DNA of 64,000 bases from UBA10649 sp965227045. GTDB taxonomy: Bacteria > Actinomycetota > Actinomycetes > S36-B12. Every line of letters starts with the position of its first letter. The first letter of the stretch is position 1. Where the stretch lies: NCBI GenBank assembly GCA_965227045.1, contig OZ245718.1, forward strand, positions 2,666,001 to 2,730,000, given 5' to 3'. The position numbers and the translations under genes are program-made. The notes below the pieces were generated by a model. It saw only the letters and a list, made by a program, of their open reading frames with translations, searched no databases and had not been told where the DNA came from. Shown one piece after another: positions 1-8,395 of the stretch.

Positions 1-179
1 CGACCTGCATCTCCTGCCAGTGTCGCGTCACCGGAGTCATCTTTCACGGGTACCCCAAGCCGACTGCGAACGAAACGCCGAACTGAACTTGCGAATTTTT
101 CAGAGTGCGGCAAGATTGTCTCCATCACCGGTTAAGCAAATAGCCGGATCAACGTTTTTCCCGTACCAGGGAGATTTCC

Positions 180-950
180 GTGGATCCTGTTATTGCTGCC
201 GCATCTGTTCCCTCGGCTTCCGACCCGCTGTCGCGGCTGTCGAATCCTGCGTTGACCCCTCGTGAGCGCGCAGATCTCGAGGACCTCGTCACCGCCACGT
301 ACCTGCCGATCGCGCGTCGGCTCGCATCCCGCTTCACCCGAAGCGGCGCCGAGTTGGACGACCTTGTGCAGGTTGCGAGCCTGGCGTTGGTCAAGGCGAT
401 CCGACGCTTCAACGCCGAGCGCGGCGAGTTCGAGAAGTACGCGCACGCGACGATCAACGGCGAACTGAAGAAGCACCTGCGCGATCAGTGCTGGAGTGTT
501 CGTCCGCCTCGCCGTGTCCAGGAGCTGCACGCCCAGATCGGCAAGGCCACCGAGGAGCTGGCCCAGTCCGGCCACTCGATGCCGAGTGTCACGTCGCTGG
601 CGACGCAGCTCGACGCGCGGCCGGACGACATCCGTGAGGCCGTGGCATCGAGGACCTGCTTTCGGGCGATCTCGCTCGACCAGCCAATCGACGTCACGGG
701 GCGGTCGATGGGAGAGGCGATCTCCGAAGAATTCCGCGACTTCGACTCGGTCGATGACGCGATGGAGTTGGCCGAGTTGTTCCGCGACCTCAACGAGCAC
801 GAGCGCCGCATGCTGTGGCTGCGATTCGTCGATGGCTGTACCCAGCGGGAGATCGCGGAGATCATGGGCATGAGCCAGATGATGGTCTCGCGCCGCCTTG
901 GCGTGCTGCTCGCCGATCTACGCTCGCGTGCGGGGAGTGAAGTTGCCTGA
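180..950 (+). CDS. RNA polymerase sigma factor, SigB/SigF/SigG type
   Basis: A 256-residue alternative sigma factor that directs core RNA polymerase to stress or developmental promoters. Region 2 lies at about residues 40-110 (the acidic LDDLVQVASLALVKAIRRF segment is its core), region 3 at about 110-180, and region 4 at the C-terminus, where REIAEIMGMSQMMVSRRL is the helix-turn-helix that reads the -35 element. The length and the three-region layout match the SigB/F/G family rather than ECF factors, which lack region 3. The start is GTG at 180, six bases after AGGGAG at 168-173. No anti-sigma or anti-anti-sigma gene is adjacent on the sequence shown. The next gene downstream has a promoter of the kind this family recognises (967-992), so that gene is a plausible direct target. 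The family call is firm; which stress it serves is unknown. Confidence 0.93.
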   Translation: MDPVIAAASVPSASDPLSRLSNPALTPRERADLEDLVTATYLPIARRLASRFTRSGAELDDLVQVASLALVKAIRRFNAERGEFEKYAHATINGELKKHLRDQCWSVRPPRRVQELHAQIGKATEELAQSGHSMPSVTSLATQLDARPDDIREAVASRTCFRAISLDQPIDVTGRSMGEAISEEFRDFDSVDDAMELAELFRDLNEHERRMLWLRFVDGCTQREIAEIMGMSQMMVSRRLGVLLADLRSRAGSEVA

Positions 951-966
951 CGGCCTCCGGGTCGGT

Positions 967-992
967 GGTTCGACTGCCGGGGTGAGGGGTAC
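967..992 (+). promoter_or_regulatory. SigB/SigF-type promoter of the 1002 gene
   Basis: GGTT at 967-970 is followed after 16 bases by GGGTAC at 987-992. This matches the GNNT-(14-17)-GGGTAY pattern known for actinobacterial SigB/SigF/SigH promoters. The next ATG (1002) starts nine bases after the -10 element and has no Shine-Dalgarno sequence, so the transcript is probably leaderless or nearly so. The promoter follows directly on the gene for a sigma factor of the matching family. Confidence 0.6.
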
Positions 993-1001
993 ACGGCCCC
1001 T

Positions 1002-1247
1002 ATGAGGGACTCCTACCGCGTGACCGCCGAGCACCAAGGTGGAGAGCGCTGGACGCTGCGCAGTGGGGATGTTCGTGTCGAGATGCTGCCGCCAACGGCG
1101 GTCCTTGCGGAGAGCAACTCCATTGTCGAGGCCGCAGCGCTAGCTCGTGCGTCGATCTCTGCTCTCATTGACGTACCCGAGGCGGAGTTCGACATCAACG
1201 TCGTCGTTATCGAGAACGACCTCTCGCGCTCGTTGCCTGAGAAATGA
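1002..1247 (+). CDS. small hypothetical protein (81 aa)
   Basis: I do not recognise this family. The product is 81 residues, without signal peptide, membrane segment or cysteines, and has an alternating N-terminal half that reads like a short beta-sheet (YRVTAEHQ, WTLRSGDVRVEML) followed by an alanine-rich helix. The start is ATG at 1002 with no Shine-Dalgarno; a SigB-type -10 box ends nine bases upstream, suggesting a leaderless mRNA. The last 41 bases overlap the 3' end of the convergent Nudix gene. Context suggests a stress-regulon member controlled by the neighbouring sigma factor; function is unknown. Confidence 0.65.
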   Translation: MRDSYRVTAEHQGGERWTLRSGDVRVEMLPPTAVLAESNSIVEAAALARASISALIDVPEAEFDINVVVIENDLSRSLPEK

Positions 1248-1620
1248 GTGATAGGTAGTCCTCGTCAGCGATGGCAATCCCCTCGACCTGGGCCGAGGTG
1301 AACCAGCGGATCTCGTCGTGCTCCTCGGGAGCCGCGTTGACAACGGATCCGGTCCACTCGTCGATCAGCCAGACCCTGAGGTCCTGCTCCGTGTCGACAA
1401 AGCGCGCGATCGGTGGGTCCGCTGGACTGGGAATCGTGATGCCTAGTTCCTCGCTGAGCTCGCGAGCCAGCGCGGCTTCGGGAGACTCACCCTCCTCGAC
1501 GTGGCCGCCGGGAAAGTCCCACACGTCTGGGTAGAAAGCGCGATCGGCCCGGCGGTGGCACAGCAGCACTCGGCCTTCACGAACCAGGAGTCCGCAGACG
1601 ATCTCGTGTTCGGCGGTCAC
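1207..1620 (-). CDS. Nudix (MutT-like) hydrolase
   Basis: A 137-residue Nudix-fold pyrophosphohydrolase. The Nudix box GX5EX7REUXEEXGU is complete and runs from GGHVEEGESPEAALARE to LSEELGI at about residues 38-60; its glutamates bind Mg2+ or Mn2+. The family cleaves X-linked nucleoside diphosphates such as 8-oxo-dGTP, dinucleoside polyphosphates or ADP-ribose, and the substrate cannot be told from sequence. The start is GTG at 1620. The gene begins 24 bases after the stop of xylA on the same strand and may be the last member of that operon. Its 3' end overlaps the convergent small gene by 41 bases. Confidence 0.88.
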   Translation of the reverse strand: MTAEHEIVCGLLVREGRVLLCHRRADRAFYPDVWDFPGGHVEEGESPEAALARELSEELGITIPSPADPPIARFVDTEQDLRVWLIDEWTGSVVNAAPEEHDEIRWFTSAQVEGIAIADEDYLSLISQATSARGRSR

Positions 1621-1644
1621 GTGGCGAGCATAGGAGGGCTTGAC

Positions 1645-2811
1645 TCAACGGACCCCGTAGAGGTGTTCCAAGGCGAGCTGGTCAAGGTGCTCGAAGTGCA
1701 TCCCCCGCTTGGCGAGCGCGTCGATGTCGTGGCTCTCCGCACGCAGCGTTGCCAGTGTTTCCCCTGGCCCGATTGTGGGCTCCCACAACTCCATGACTCG
1801 AGACGCCTCCACGGCTGCCTGCACTTCGGGATCCGCGCGGAAGGCACGGACCTTGTCGCGAAGGATGAGGTAGTTGCGCATGTTGGCCCGCGCAGTGACC
1901 CACACGTCGGCCTTGTCCTCGGTGCGCGGGGGCTTGTAGTCGAAGTGGACGAACCCGTCGTACCTCGGGCTCCGCCCGCCGGCACCCTCCAGCACGTCGA
2001 CAGTCCAGAACGCGCCACGGGCATTGCCCGCGCCGAATCTCAGGTCCTGGTCGAAGCGCGGGCCGTTCTGCCCGTTCAGGTCGATGTGGAACAGCTTTCC
2101 GTTCCACATCGCCTGAGCAATACCGGCCGCGTAGTTGAGGCCCGCCATCTCCTCATGGCCGACCTCGGGGTTGAGGCCGACCATCTCGTCATGGTCGAGT
2201 TCGTGGATGAAGGCGATCGCGTGACCGATGGTCGGCAGGAGGATGTCGCCGCGTGGCTCGTTGGGCTTCGGCTCCAACGCGAAGCGCATGTCGTATCCCT
2301 GCTCCTTGACGTACGCGCACAGGGTGTCCAGGCCTTCCTTCATCCGGTCCAAGGCGGCGTGAATGTCTTTAGCCGCACCGGATTCCGCGCCTTCGCGACC
2401 GCCCCAGAAGACATAGGTCGTCGCGCCGAGTTCGGCAGCAAGATCGATGTTACGAGCAGCCTTGGCCAGTGAGAGGCGACGGACATCGCGATCGTTCGAG
2501 GTGAACGCACCGTCTTTGAACACCGGGTGAGCGAACAGTCTCGTGGTGGCCATCTCCACGACCATCCCCGTTGCTGCCAATGCCGAACTGAAGCGGGCAA
2601 GTGTCTCGTCGCGGGTCGCGTCATCCGGAACCAGGTCGTCGTCATGGAAGGAGATGCCTGCGGCCCCGAGGGCGGAGAGCTCCTCGACTACCTCGACCGG
2701 ATCCAGAGGCTCGCGAACGGCGCCGCCGAACACGTCGACGCCCTCCCAGCCCACGGTCCACATTCCGAAGCTCAGCTTGTCCTCTCGCGTGGGCTGCCAT
2801 TTGTCACTCAT
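1645..2811 (-). CDS. xylA: xylose isomerase
   Basis: A 388-residue cytosolic enzyme that converts D-xylose to D-xylulose (it also acts on glucose/fructose). The length and sequence are those of the short class I form of Streptomyces. The catalytic histidine lies in FHDDDLVP at about residue 56, and the metal-binding Glu and catalytic Lys in LEPKPNEPRGD. WGGREGAESG and HIDLNGQNG are further active-site loops. The start is ATG at 2811. It lies 24 bases after the GH3 beta-xylosidase gene and is the fifth gene of an operon that begins with a sugar-binding lipoprotein, so its substrate is probably xylose released inside the cell from xylo-oligosaccharides. The next enzyme, xylulokinase, is encoded at 50.7 kb. 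Confidence 0.96.
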   Translation of the reverse strand: MSDKWQPTREDKLSFGMWTVGWEGVDVFGGAVREPLDPVEVVEELSALGAAGISFHDDDLVPDDATRDETLARFSSALAATGMVVEMATTRLFAHPVFKDGAFTSNDRDVRRLSLAKAARNIDLAAELGATTYVFWGGREGAESGAAKDIHAALDRMKEGLDTLCAYVKEQGYDMRFALEPKPNEPRGDILLPTIGHAIAFIHELDHDEMVGLNPEVGHEEMAGLNYAAGIAQAMWNGKLFHIDLNGQNGPRFDQDLRFGAGNARGAFWTVDVLEGAGGRSPRYDGFVHFDYKPPRTEDKADVWVTARANMRNYLILRDKVRAFRADPEVQAAVEASRVMELWEPTIGPGETLATLRAESHDIDALAKRGMHFEHLDQLALEHLYGVR

Positions 2812-2835
2812 GGGTGAATCTCCGTCCGGTGGTGG

Positions 2836-5106
2836 TCAACTCAGAACTGATGTGGTCCAGCGGGGCGATGTGTTGGTCACCGGATGGACGGGTCCTTCCA
2901 GTGTGGTGTGGGCGGTGGCTGCACGATGCTCGGCGGTGCCGATCCACAAGTCCACGTCGCCGGGTTCGACCACTCGGGTCAGCGATCGGTCGGACAGGGC
3001 GAGCCGTGTCGTCGGAATGCTGAACGCAACGGTCGCGGACGCGCCCGGCTCCAGGTGGATGCGTCGGTACCCCAGCAGTTGAGCGACCGGCCTCGTTACC
3101 GAACCAACCAGGTCGCGACCGTAGATCTGCACGACCTCGCCGCCGGCGACGCTGCCTGTGTTGGTGACCGTCACGACCGCCTCAATCGATCCATCGGTCG
3201 GGACGTGGGTTGGGGCACTCAGGGCGCTGTGCGAGAACGACGTGTATGACAGCCCGTGTCCAAAGGAGGCCGCCGGAGTTGTCGGCAGGCTGCTGACCTC
3301 GTCGCCCTCGCCCAAGGGCGGATGCAGGTAGGAATACGGCTGCGAGCCGGTCGCGCGAGGCATGCTCACCGGCAGGCGTCCTGACGGATTGACCCGTCCG
3401 GACAAGACTCCGGCGATGGCACCCGCCCCTTCCTCCCCCGGAAAGAAGACCTGGAGCACGGCCGCGCATCGCTCAAGTGCCCAGCCCACGACATATGGCC
3501 GTCCCGTGACCAGCACGAGGACCACCGGCGTTCGTGTATCGAGCACCGCTTCAACCAGCGCGCGTTGGACCCCCGGCAGTTCCAGGTCATCGCGATCGCA
3601 TCCCTCGCCGGATGTCCCGCGACTGAATAGGCCAGCGTGGTCACCCACTATCAGTACTGCGATGTCCGCGGCGGCCGCTGCCGCGACGGCAGCGTCGAAA
3701 TCGGACCGATCCTGGTCGTCGATGGCGCAGCCGCGAGCAAGCTCGATCTGCGACAAGCCGAACTCGCTCCAGATCGCGTCGTAGACGGTCGGCGCCGCAA
3801 AGCCGATCTCGTGACCTGGGTATTGCATGAGCACGTGATTGACGAAGGAGTAGCAGCCGAACAGGGCCTCGACTCGGTGCGCGTTCGGCCCGATCACGGC
3901 GAGGCGTTGACCGTCTGAGAGGGGAAGCAGGCCGTCATTGGACACGAGGACGATCGACTCCTCGGCGAGCTTGCGAGCCAGGGCGCGATGCACCCGGGAG
4001 TCCAAGTCGACCGCTGTGGGCGGCGCCTCGTCGAATGTTGCATCGAGCAGTCCGAGGTCCTGCTTCTGCCGCAGGACGCGGAGCACGGCACGATCGACGA
4101 GCGACTCGGGAATAGCGCCGGCACGGATCTGTGCCGCGAGCGGCTCGAGGTACGCGTTCCCGGTCGGCAACTCGACATCGATGCCTGCTGTGAGCGCGAG
4201 CCCGGCCGCTTCGCCGAGGTCCCCCGCAACGCGATGCAACAGGTGAAGAAACGAGATCGCGAAATAGTCAGCAACGACCGTGCCATCGAACTCCCACTTA
4301 TCGCGAAGCAACGTGGTGAGCAGTCGCGGATCGGACGCAACGGGCACGCCGTCGATTTCCGTGTACGCGTGCATGACGGAGCGTGCATCGCCGTCGAGGA
4401 TGGCCATCTCGAACGGGATGAGCAGGACATCGGCGATTTCCCGCGGACCTGCATGCACGGGGGCGAAGTTGCGTCCCGCGTGCGATGCGGAATAGCCGAC
4501 GAAGTGCTTCAGGGTCGCATGGACGCCGGCGCCCTGGAGCCCGCGAACGTACGAGGTACCCAGGGTCCCGACGAGGTACGGATCTTCGCCGATGCACTCC
4601 TCGACGCGTCCCCAGCGCGGGTCGACGATCACGTCGAGGACGGGCGCGAGGCCTTGGTGGATCCCGAGTGCGTGCATCGAATCGCCGACCGCCGCTCCCA
4701 TCTGCTCGACCAGTTCGGGGTCGAAGGCCGCACCCCAGGCAAGCGGGGTGGGATAGGTCGCGGCCTTCCACACCGCCAGTCCGGTCAGGCACTCCTCGTG
4801 AACAATCGCAGGGATGCCAAGCCTGGTGTTGGTGACCAGTCCGCGCTGGAACTCCCACAGCCATCGTCGGCGCGCATCGGCGTCGACCGGTCGGGTCCCG
4901 TACGGCCGTGTGAGGTGGCCAAGGCCCTGGCTGACGAACTCTCCCAGGCCGCGCACGGCATCGAACTCTCCTTGAAGGGGCGCGACGGACTCACCGTCCT
5001 CCTTCTCCCAGAATCCGACAAGTTGCGCGAGCTTCTCGTCGAGGGTCATGCGTCTCAGCAAGGCCTGGACGCGTGCCTCTCCCGGTTCCTCAGCCCTTGA
5101 CTGCAC
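2836..5106 (-). CDS. GH3 beta-glycosidase, probable beta-xylosidase
   Basis: A 756-residue glycoside hydrolase family 3 enzyme without signal peptide, so intracellular. The N-terminal (beta/alpha)8 domain carries the likely nucleophile Asp in FDGTVVADYFAIS. The C-terminal alpha/beta sandwich begins near LPLSDGQRLAVIGPNA, and a fibronectin-III-like domain ends the protein (VVQIYGRDLVGSVTRPVAQL). The start is placed at GTG 5106, overlapping the last 17 bases of the permease gene, with a G-run seven bases upstream; an in-frame ATG at 5139 would add 11 residues but has no better ribosome-binding site. Its place between a sugar importer and xylA argues for cleavage of xylobiose and other xylo-oligosaccharides, like BxlA of Streptomyces. 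Beta-glucosidase or arabinosidase activity is possible. Confidence 0.9.
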   Translation of the reverse strand: MQSRAEEPGEARVQALLRRMTLDEKLAQLVGFWEKEDGESVAPLQGEFDAVRGLGEFVSQGLGHLTRPYGTRPVDADARRRWLWEFQRGLVTNTRLGIPAIVHEECLTGLAVWKAATYPTPLAWGAAFDPELVEQMGAAVGDSMHALGIHQGLAPVLDVIVDPRWGRVEECIGEDPYLVGTLGTSYVRGLQGAGVHATLKHFVGYSASHAGRNFAPVHAGPREIADVLLIPFEMAILDGDARSVMHAYTEIDGVPVASDPRLLTTLLRDKWEFDGTVVADYFAISFLHLLHRVAGDLGEAAGLALTAGIDVELPTGNAYLEPLAAQIRAGAIPESLVDRAVLRVLRQKQDLGLLDATFDEAPPTAVDLDSRVHRALARKLAEESIVLVSNDGLLPLSDGQRLAVIGPNAHRVEALFGCYSFVNHVLMQYPGHEIGFAAPTVYDAIWSEFGLSQIELARGCAIDDQDRSDFDAAVAAAAAADIAVLIVGDHAGLFSRGTSGEGCDRDDLELPGVQRALVEAVLDTRTPVVLVLVTGRPYVVGWALERCAAVLQVFFPGEEGAGAIAGVLSGRVNPSGRLPVSMPRATGSQPYSYLHPPLGEGDEVSSLPTTPAASFGHGLSYTSFSHSALSAPTHVPTDGSIEAVVTVTNTGSVAGGEVVQIYGRDLVGSVTRPVAQLLGYRRIHLEPGASATVAFSIPTTRLALSDRSLTRVVEPGDVDLWIGTAEHRAATAHTTLEGPVHPVTNTSPRWTTSVLS

Positions 5107-5947
5107 CCTGCAACCCCCCGACGATCCGACGTTCAGCAAGCGTGAAGAACGCGATAGCCGGCAGCATCGCCAGCGAGGTGAAGGCGAGGATCGCTGCGGT
5201 GTCCTGCGAGTACTGCGAGGAGAACGCCTGAACCCCGAGCGGGAGCGTGAAGGACGCCGGATCGCTCAGCACCAGGAGCGGAAGCAGGTAGGCGTTCCAG
5301 CTCATGACGAACGAGAGCACGCCTACCGTCACGAGCACCGGGCCGGACAGCGGCAGAAGAATGCGCCAGAAGAAGCCGACCCTGCTGCAGCCGTCGAGCG
5401 CGGACGCGTCCTCGAGTTCAGCCGGGATCGCTCGTAGGAAGGGCCGAAGAATGACGATCGTGATGGGCAGGCTGAACGCGATCTGCGGGATGATCAAGCC
5501 CCACAGCGAGCCGAGCAGCCCCAGGTTCCTGACCATGAAGTACAGGGGAAGGATTGCCACGCCGAGCGGGAACAGCAGCCCCAGGGTGAAGAATGTGTTG
5601 AGCGCCTCGCGACCTTTGAACTCGTACCGCGCAAGGACGTACGCGGCCATAACTCCGGCAATGACAACGCCGAGCGTCGTGAAGATTGCGGTCATCGTGC
5701 TGTTGAATACCTGACGCCAGAACTCGCTCGACGACAGGACGTTCGCGTAGTTCTCGAAGATCCACGGATCGGGCATCCCGACCGGCTTGGCGGCCAGTTG
5801 ACCATTGCTGCGAAAGCCGCCGAGTATCACGTAGATGACCGGAACGATGGCTACGGCGATCACGGCAAAGGCGACCACGTAGACGACCGGATTTGACCAG
5901 TCGAATCGGCGGCGGGACTGGGTGCGGTTAGCGAGGGCGGTTGTCAT
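5090..5947 (-). CDS. sugar ABC transporter permease, MalG/CUT1 type
   Basis: A 285-residue inner-membrane permease with six predicted helices, starting about residue 20. The cytoplasmic EAA loop, which docks the ATPase, reads EDASALDGCSRVGFFWRI (about 195-215). It pairs with the permease just upstream (three-base gap) and with the lipoprotein encoded first in the operon. Its stop overlaps the GH3 start, so expression of the two is probably coupled. No ATPase gene is present in the operon, as in Streptomyces CUT1 systems such as bxlEFG that share the MsiK ATPase. Start ATG at 5947. The substrate is inferred to be xylo-oligosaccharide from the neighbours. Confidence 0.93.
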   Translation of the reverse strand: MTTALANRTQSRRRFDWSNPVVYVVAFAVIAVAIVPVIYVILGGFRSNGQLAAKPVGMPDPWIFENYANVLSSSEFWRQVFNSTMTAIFTTLGVVIAGVMAAYVLARYEFKGREALNTFFTLGLLFPLGVAILPLYFMVRNLGLLGSLWGLIIPQIAFSLPITIVILRPFLRAIPAELEDASALDGCSRVGFFWRILLPLSGPVLVTVGVLSFVMSWNAYLLPLLVLSDPASFTLPLGVQAFSSQYSQDTAAILAFTSLAMLPAIAFFTLAERRIVGGLQGAVKG

Positions 5948-5950
5948 GAG

Positions 5951-6970
5951 TCAGTCGACCCGCCTCGTGAGGGCGCCTTCGGTGTCGCGTCGCAGTACGA
6001 AGCGTTGGTACAAGATCGCCGCGATGAACGAGATGGCAAACAAGATGATCGCGATGGCGCTGCCGTACCCGAATCGGGAGCGGTAGAAGCCGACATTGAT
6101 CATGTACGTCGCCATGGTCGCCGAGGAGTTGGCCGGGCCGCCTCCGGTCATGATCCACACGACGTCGAACAGCTGCAGCGCGCCGATCATCGACAAGAAC
6201 ACCCAGATGCGAATGGTCGGTCCGAGTAGTGGGATGGTGATGCGGCGCTGCACCTGCCACCAATTGGCCCCGTCGATCGATGCCGCCTCGGACAGTTCAT
6301 CCGGAATGCTCTGCAGTCCCGCGAGGAACAAGATGATGGCGAAGCCGATGTACTTCCAGGTGATGACGAACAGGAGCGTCCACAGCACGACGTTGGTGTC
6401 ACCCAGCCACAGTTGAACGAGGCTGCCCAGACCGATGCTCTGCAGGAAGTAGTCGAGGACGCCGTCTGGCTGCAGGATCAGCAGCCACATGACACCGGCG
6501 ATGACCTCGGACAGCACATAGGGCACGAAGATCAGCGTGCGAAAGATCGCGCGCCCGCGGATGCGCCGGTTGAGCAGGAGTGCAACGCCCAGCGCGATCG
6601 GCAACTGGACCGCGATCCCGGCGACGACGAAGAACAGGTTGTGTCGGATCGCTCCGAGGAAGACCGGATCCTGGAAGGCCTCGATGTAGTTCTGAAGTCC
6701 GACGAAGTTGTCGAGCGGCTCCAGGCCGTTCCACTTGTACAGGCTGTAGTACACGGCAAAGCCGATGGGCAGCAGTACGAACAGGATGTACACGAGTACC
6801 GCAGGACCGCTGAACAGCGCGATCTCCAGCCGCTTGCGCCGTTGTCCCGCCCGGGTGTCGACGCGCCCGCGAGCAGGCGAAGGCCCCGCCGACCACGCGT
6901 CTGCGTGGTCGGCGGGGCTGTGCCGTGGCGCTGTGCTGGTTGCGCCAGCGGTATCGACCGGGTGAGTCAT
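5951..6970 (-). CDS. sugar ABC transporter permease, MalF/CUT1 type
   Basis: A 339-residue permease with a cytoplasmic N-terminal tail of about 48 residues and six predicted membrane helices. The EAA loop reads EAASIDGANWWQVQRRITI. It forms the transmembrane channel with the MalG-type partner downstream. Start ATG at 6970, six bases after the binding-protein stop. Codons 18-29 are part of a 16-bp perfect inverted repeat (6883-6918), so the tail has a quasi-palindromic peptide. No alternative start lies between that repeat and the first helix, so the tail is probably really translated. Confidence 0.92.
   Translation of the reverse strand: MTHPVDTAGATSTAPRHSPADHADAWSAGPSPARGRVDTRAGQRRKRLEIALFSGPAVLVYILFVLLPIGFAVYYSLYKWNGLEPLDNFVGLQNYIEAFQDPVFLGAIRHNLFFVVAGIAVQLPIALGVALLLNRRIRGRAIFRTLIFVPYVLSEVIAGVMWLLILQPDGVLDYFLQSIGLGSLVQLWLGDTNVVLWTLLFVITWKYIGFAIILFLAGLQSIPDELSEAASIDGANWWQVQRRITIPLLGPTIRIWVFLSMIGALQLFDVVWIMTGGGPANSSATMATYMINVGFYRSRFGYGSAIAIILFAISFIAAILYQRFVLRRDTEGALTRRVD
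6883..6918 (-). repeat. 16-bp perfect hairpin in the 5' coding region of the MalF-type permease
   Basis: The arms at 6883-6898 and 6903-6918 are exact reverse complements with a four-base loop (6899-6902). The stem is about 60 bases downstream of the binding-protein stop and inside the first 30 codons of the permease. There is no T-run, so it is not a classical terminator. A hairpin here could protect the upstream binding-protein mRNA or reduce translation of the permeases. Confidence 0.7.
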
Positions 6971-6976
6971 CGTCAG

Positions 6977-8338
6977 TTACTGGCTCGCTGCCGCGTCATT
7001 CATTGCCGTGACGATGTCGGTTGCCGATCCCTGACCGGCGAACATGTTCGCCACCGCGTCATTGAGGGCACCTCCGATGTTGCCGCCGTAGGCGACGTCG
7101 AGCCACAGTTGCACGTAGCTCGCGTTGTTGCGGAAGTCGAGCAGTGACTTCATGTTGGGATCGGTGACACCGACCTCAGCACCCGCACTCACGGGCAGCC
7201 CAGCACCGGTCTCTGCAAACCCCGTCTGGACCGGCACGCTCGCGATGTAGTTCAGGAAGTCCGCACACTCCGGCGGAGCCTGAGCCGAGCAGGAGAAGCC
7301 GTCGCCGCCGCCGAGCGCCGCGCCGGGATCGCCCTGGCCGCCCTCGACCGATGGGAACGCGAACCAGCCGAGGTTCTCGCCGAGGCCCTTGCCGTCCTCG
7401 GTCAGGTCTGCCATCACGGCGGGATCCCAGTGCCCCATGAGTTCCATGGCCGCCTTGCCGTTCGCGACAAGTCCAGCAGAACTGGTCGCTCCCTGCTGAG
7501 CTGGCGTGCCGAGGAATCCCTTGTTGAACGGCTCGCTGTCGATGAAGGCCTGGAGGTCTTCGCCCGCCTTGACGAAGCACGGATCGGTGAAGACCTTGTC
7601 GATTCCGGCCTGCTGCATGACCGCGGTCGGGCAGTCGCGCAGTGCGAAGTTGTACCAGTAGTGAGCCGCGGGCCACTTGTCCTTGGCGCCGACGGCGATC
7701 GGCGTGATGCCGGCGTCCTTCAACTTCTGGATGGCGTCCATGAGTTCGGCCATGGTCGTCGGGGTAGCCGTGATGCCCGCCTTGGCGAAGTCGGCCTTGT
7801 TGTACCAGAAGCCCTCGACGCCCATGCTGAATGGCAGACCGTAGGTCTTGCCGTCGACCTGCCAGCCGGCGACAGATCCGCCCTGGAGCGCGAGTGAGTC
7901 CCCGACTAGGGCGCTGATGTCCATGACCTTGCCTGCAGCGACCTGGTCGGCGAGTTCGCCGCCGCCCCACTGCTGGTACAGCGACGGCGGGTTGTCTCCC
8001 TGAAGAGCCGCCGGGATCTTGGTCTTCTGCAGTTCCTCGTTCTGGATTGCGCTGATCTCGATCGTGACGTTCGGGTGCATCGCCGTGTAGTCCGCGGCGA
8101 CCTTCTCCCAGTAGCCCTTGAGTGGATCGTTGGTTCCGTTGTGCCACCACGTGAGGGTGACCGGCTCGGCGCTGTCGCTGGCCGCGCTCGAAGCAGCAGG
8201 TGCGCTGCTCGCGGCAGTGTCGTCGCTGCCGCTCGTCGTAGAACTGTCGCCGCTTGCCCCGCCGCTACTGCATGCGGCCAGGAGGGCAGCGGTCGCGGCC
8301 AGTGCCGTGATTGCACTGGCGCCGCGCTTAATTGCCAT
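6977..8338 (-). CDS. sugar ABC transporter substrate-binding lipoprotein (CUT1)
   Basis: A 453-residue extracytoplasmic solute-binding protein of the maltose/oligosaccharide type. The N-terminus is a lipoprotein signal (positively charged start, hydrophobic stretch, lipobox LLAAC with the cysteine at about residue 23), followed by a Ser/Ala/Asp-rich linker to about residue 55. The mature domain starts near EPVTLTWWHNG, typical of family 1 binding proteins. It is the first gene of an operon running through two permeases, GH3 and xylA. Divergent from the LacI-type regulator across a 121-base region holding a double operator. It probably captures xylo-oligosaccharides (compare BxlE of Streptomyces); ligand not proven. 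Confidence 0.93.
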   Translation of the reverse strand: MAIKRGASAITALAATAALLAACSSGGASGDSSTTSGSDDTAASSAPAASSAASDSAEPVTLTWWHNGTNDPLKGYWEKVAADYTAMHPNVTIEISAIQNEELQKTKIPAALQGDNPPSLYQQWGGGELADQVAAGKVMDISALVGDSLALQGGSVAGWQVDGKTYGLPFSMGVEGFWYNKADFAKAGITATPTTMAELMDAIQKLKDAGITPIAVGAKDKWPAAHYWYNFALRDCPTAVMQQAGIDKVFTDPCFVKAGEDLQAFIDSEPFNKGFLGTPAQQGATSSAGLVANGKAAMELMGHWDPAVMADLTEDGKGLGENLGWFAFPSVEGGQGDPGAALGGGDGFSCSAQAPPECADFLNYIASVPVQTGFAETGAGLPVSAGAEVGVTDPNMKSLLDFRNNASYVQLWLDVAYGGNIGGALNDAVANMFAGQGSATDIVTAMNDAAASQ

Positions 8339-8395
8339 CGTCGGTCCCCTCAGTCGTTGTTGACTTGCCCGATCGTCCGTGAGTTTCGCAGCGTA

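Noticed and set aside
20..265. Small frame before the sigma factor gene
   Set aside because: It has no ribosome-binding site, overlaps the sigma gene and gives an unremarkable peptide. Positions 1-179 otherwise show nothing I can support.
1501..2472. Long + strand open frame opposite xylA and the Nudix gene
   Set aside because: It is antisense to two clear genes and its translation has no recognisable domain. High G+C keeps such frames open.
5107..5139. Upstream ATG start for the GH3 enzyme
   Set aside because: It would add 11 non-conserved residues and a longer overlap. The GTG at 5106 has a G-rich site at good spacing.
6883..6918. Intrinsic terminator after the binding-protein gene
   Set aside because: The stem has no T-run and lies inside a gene that must be expressed, so an mRNA-stability or attenuation role is preferred.
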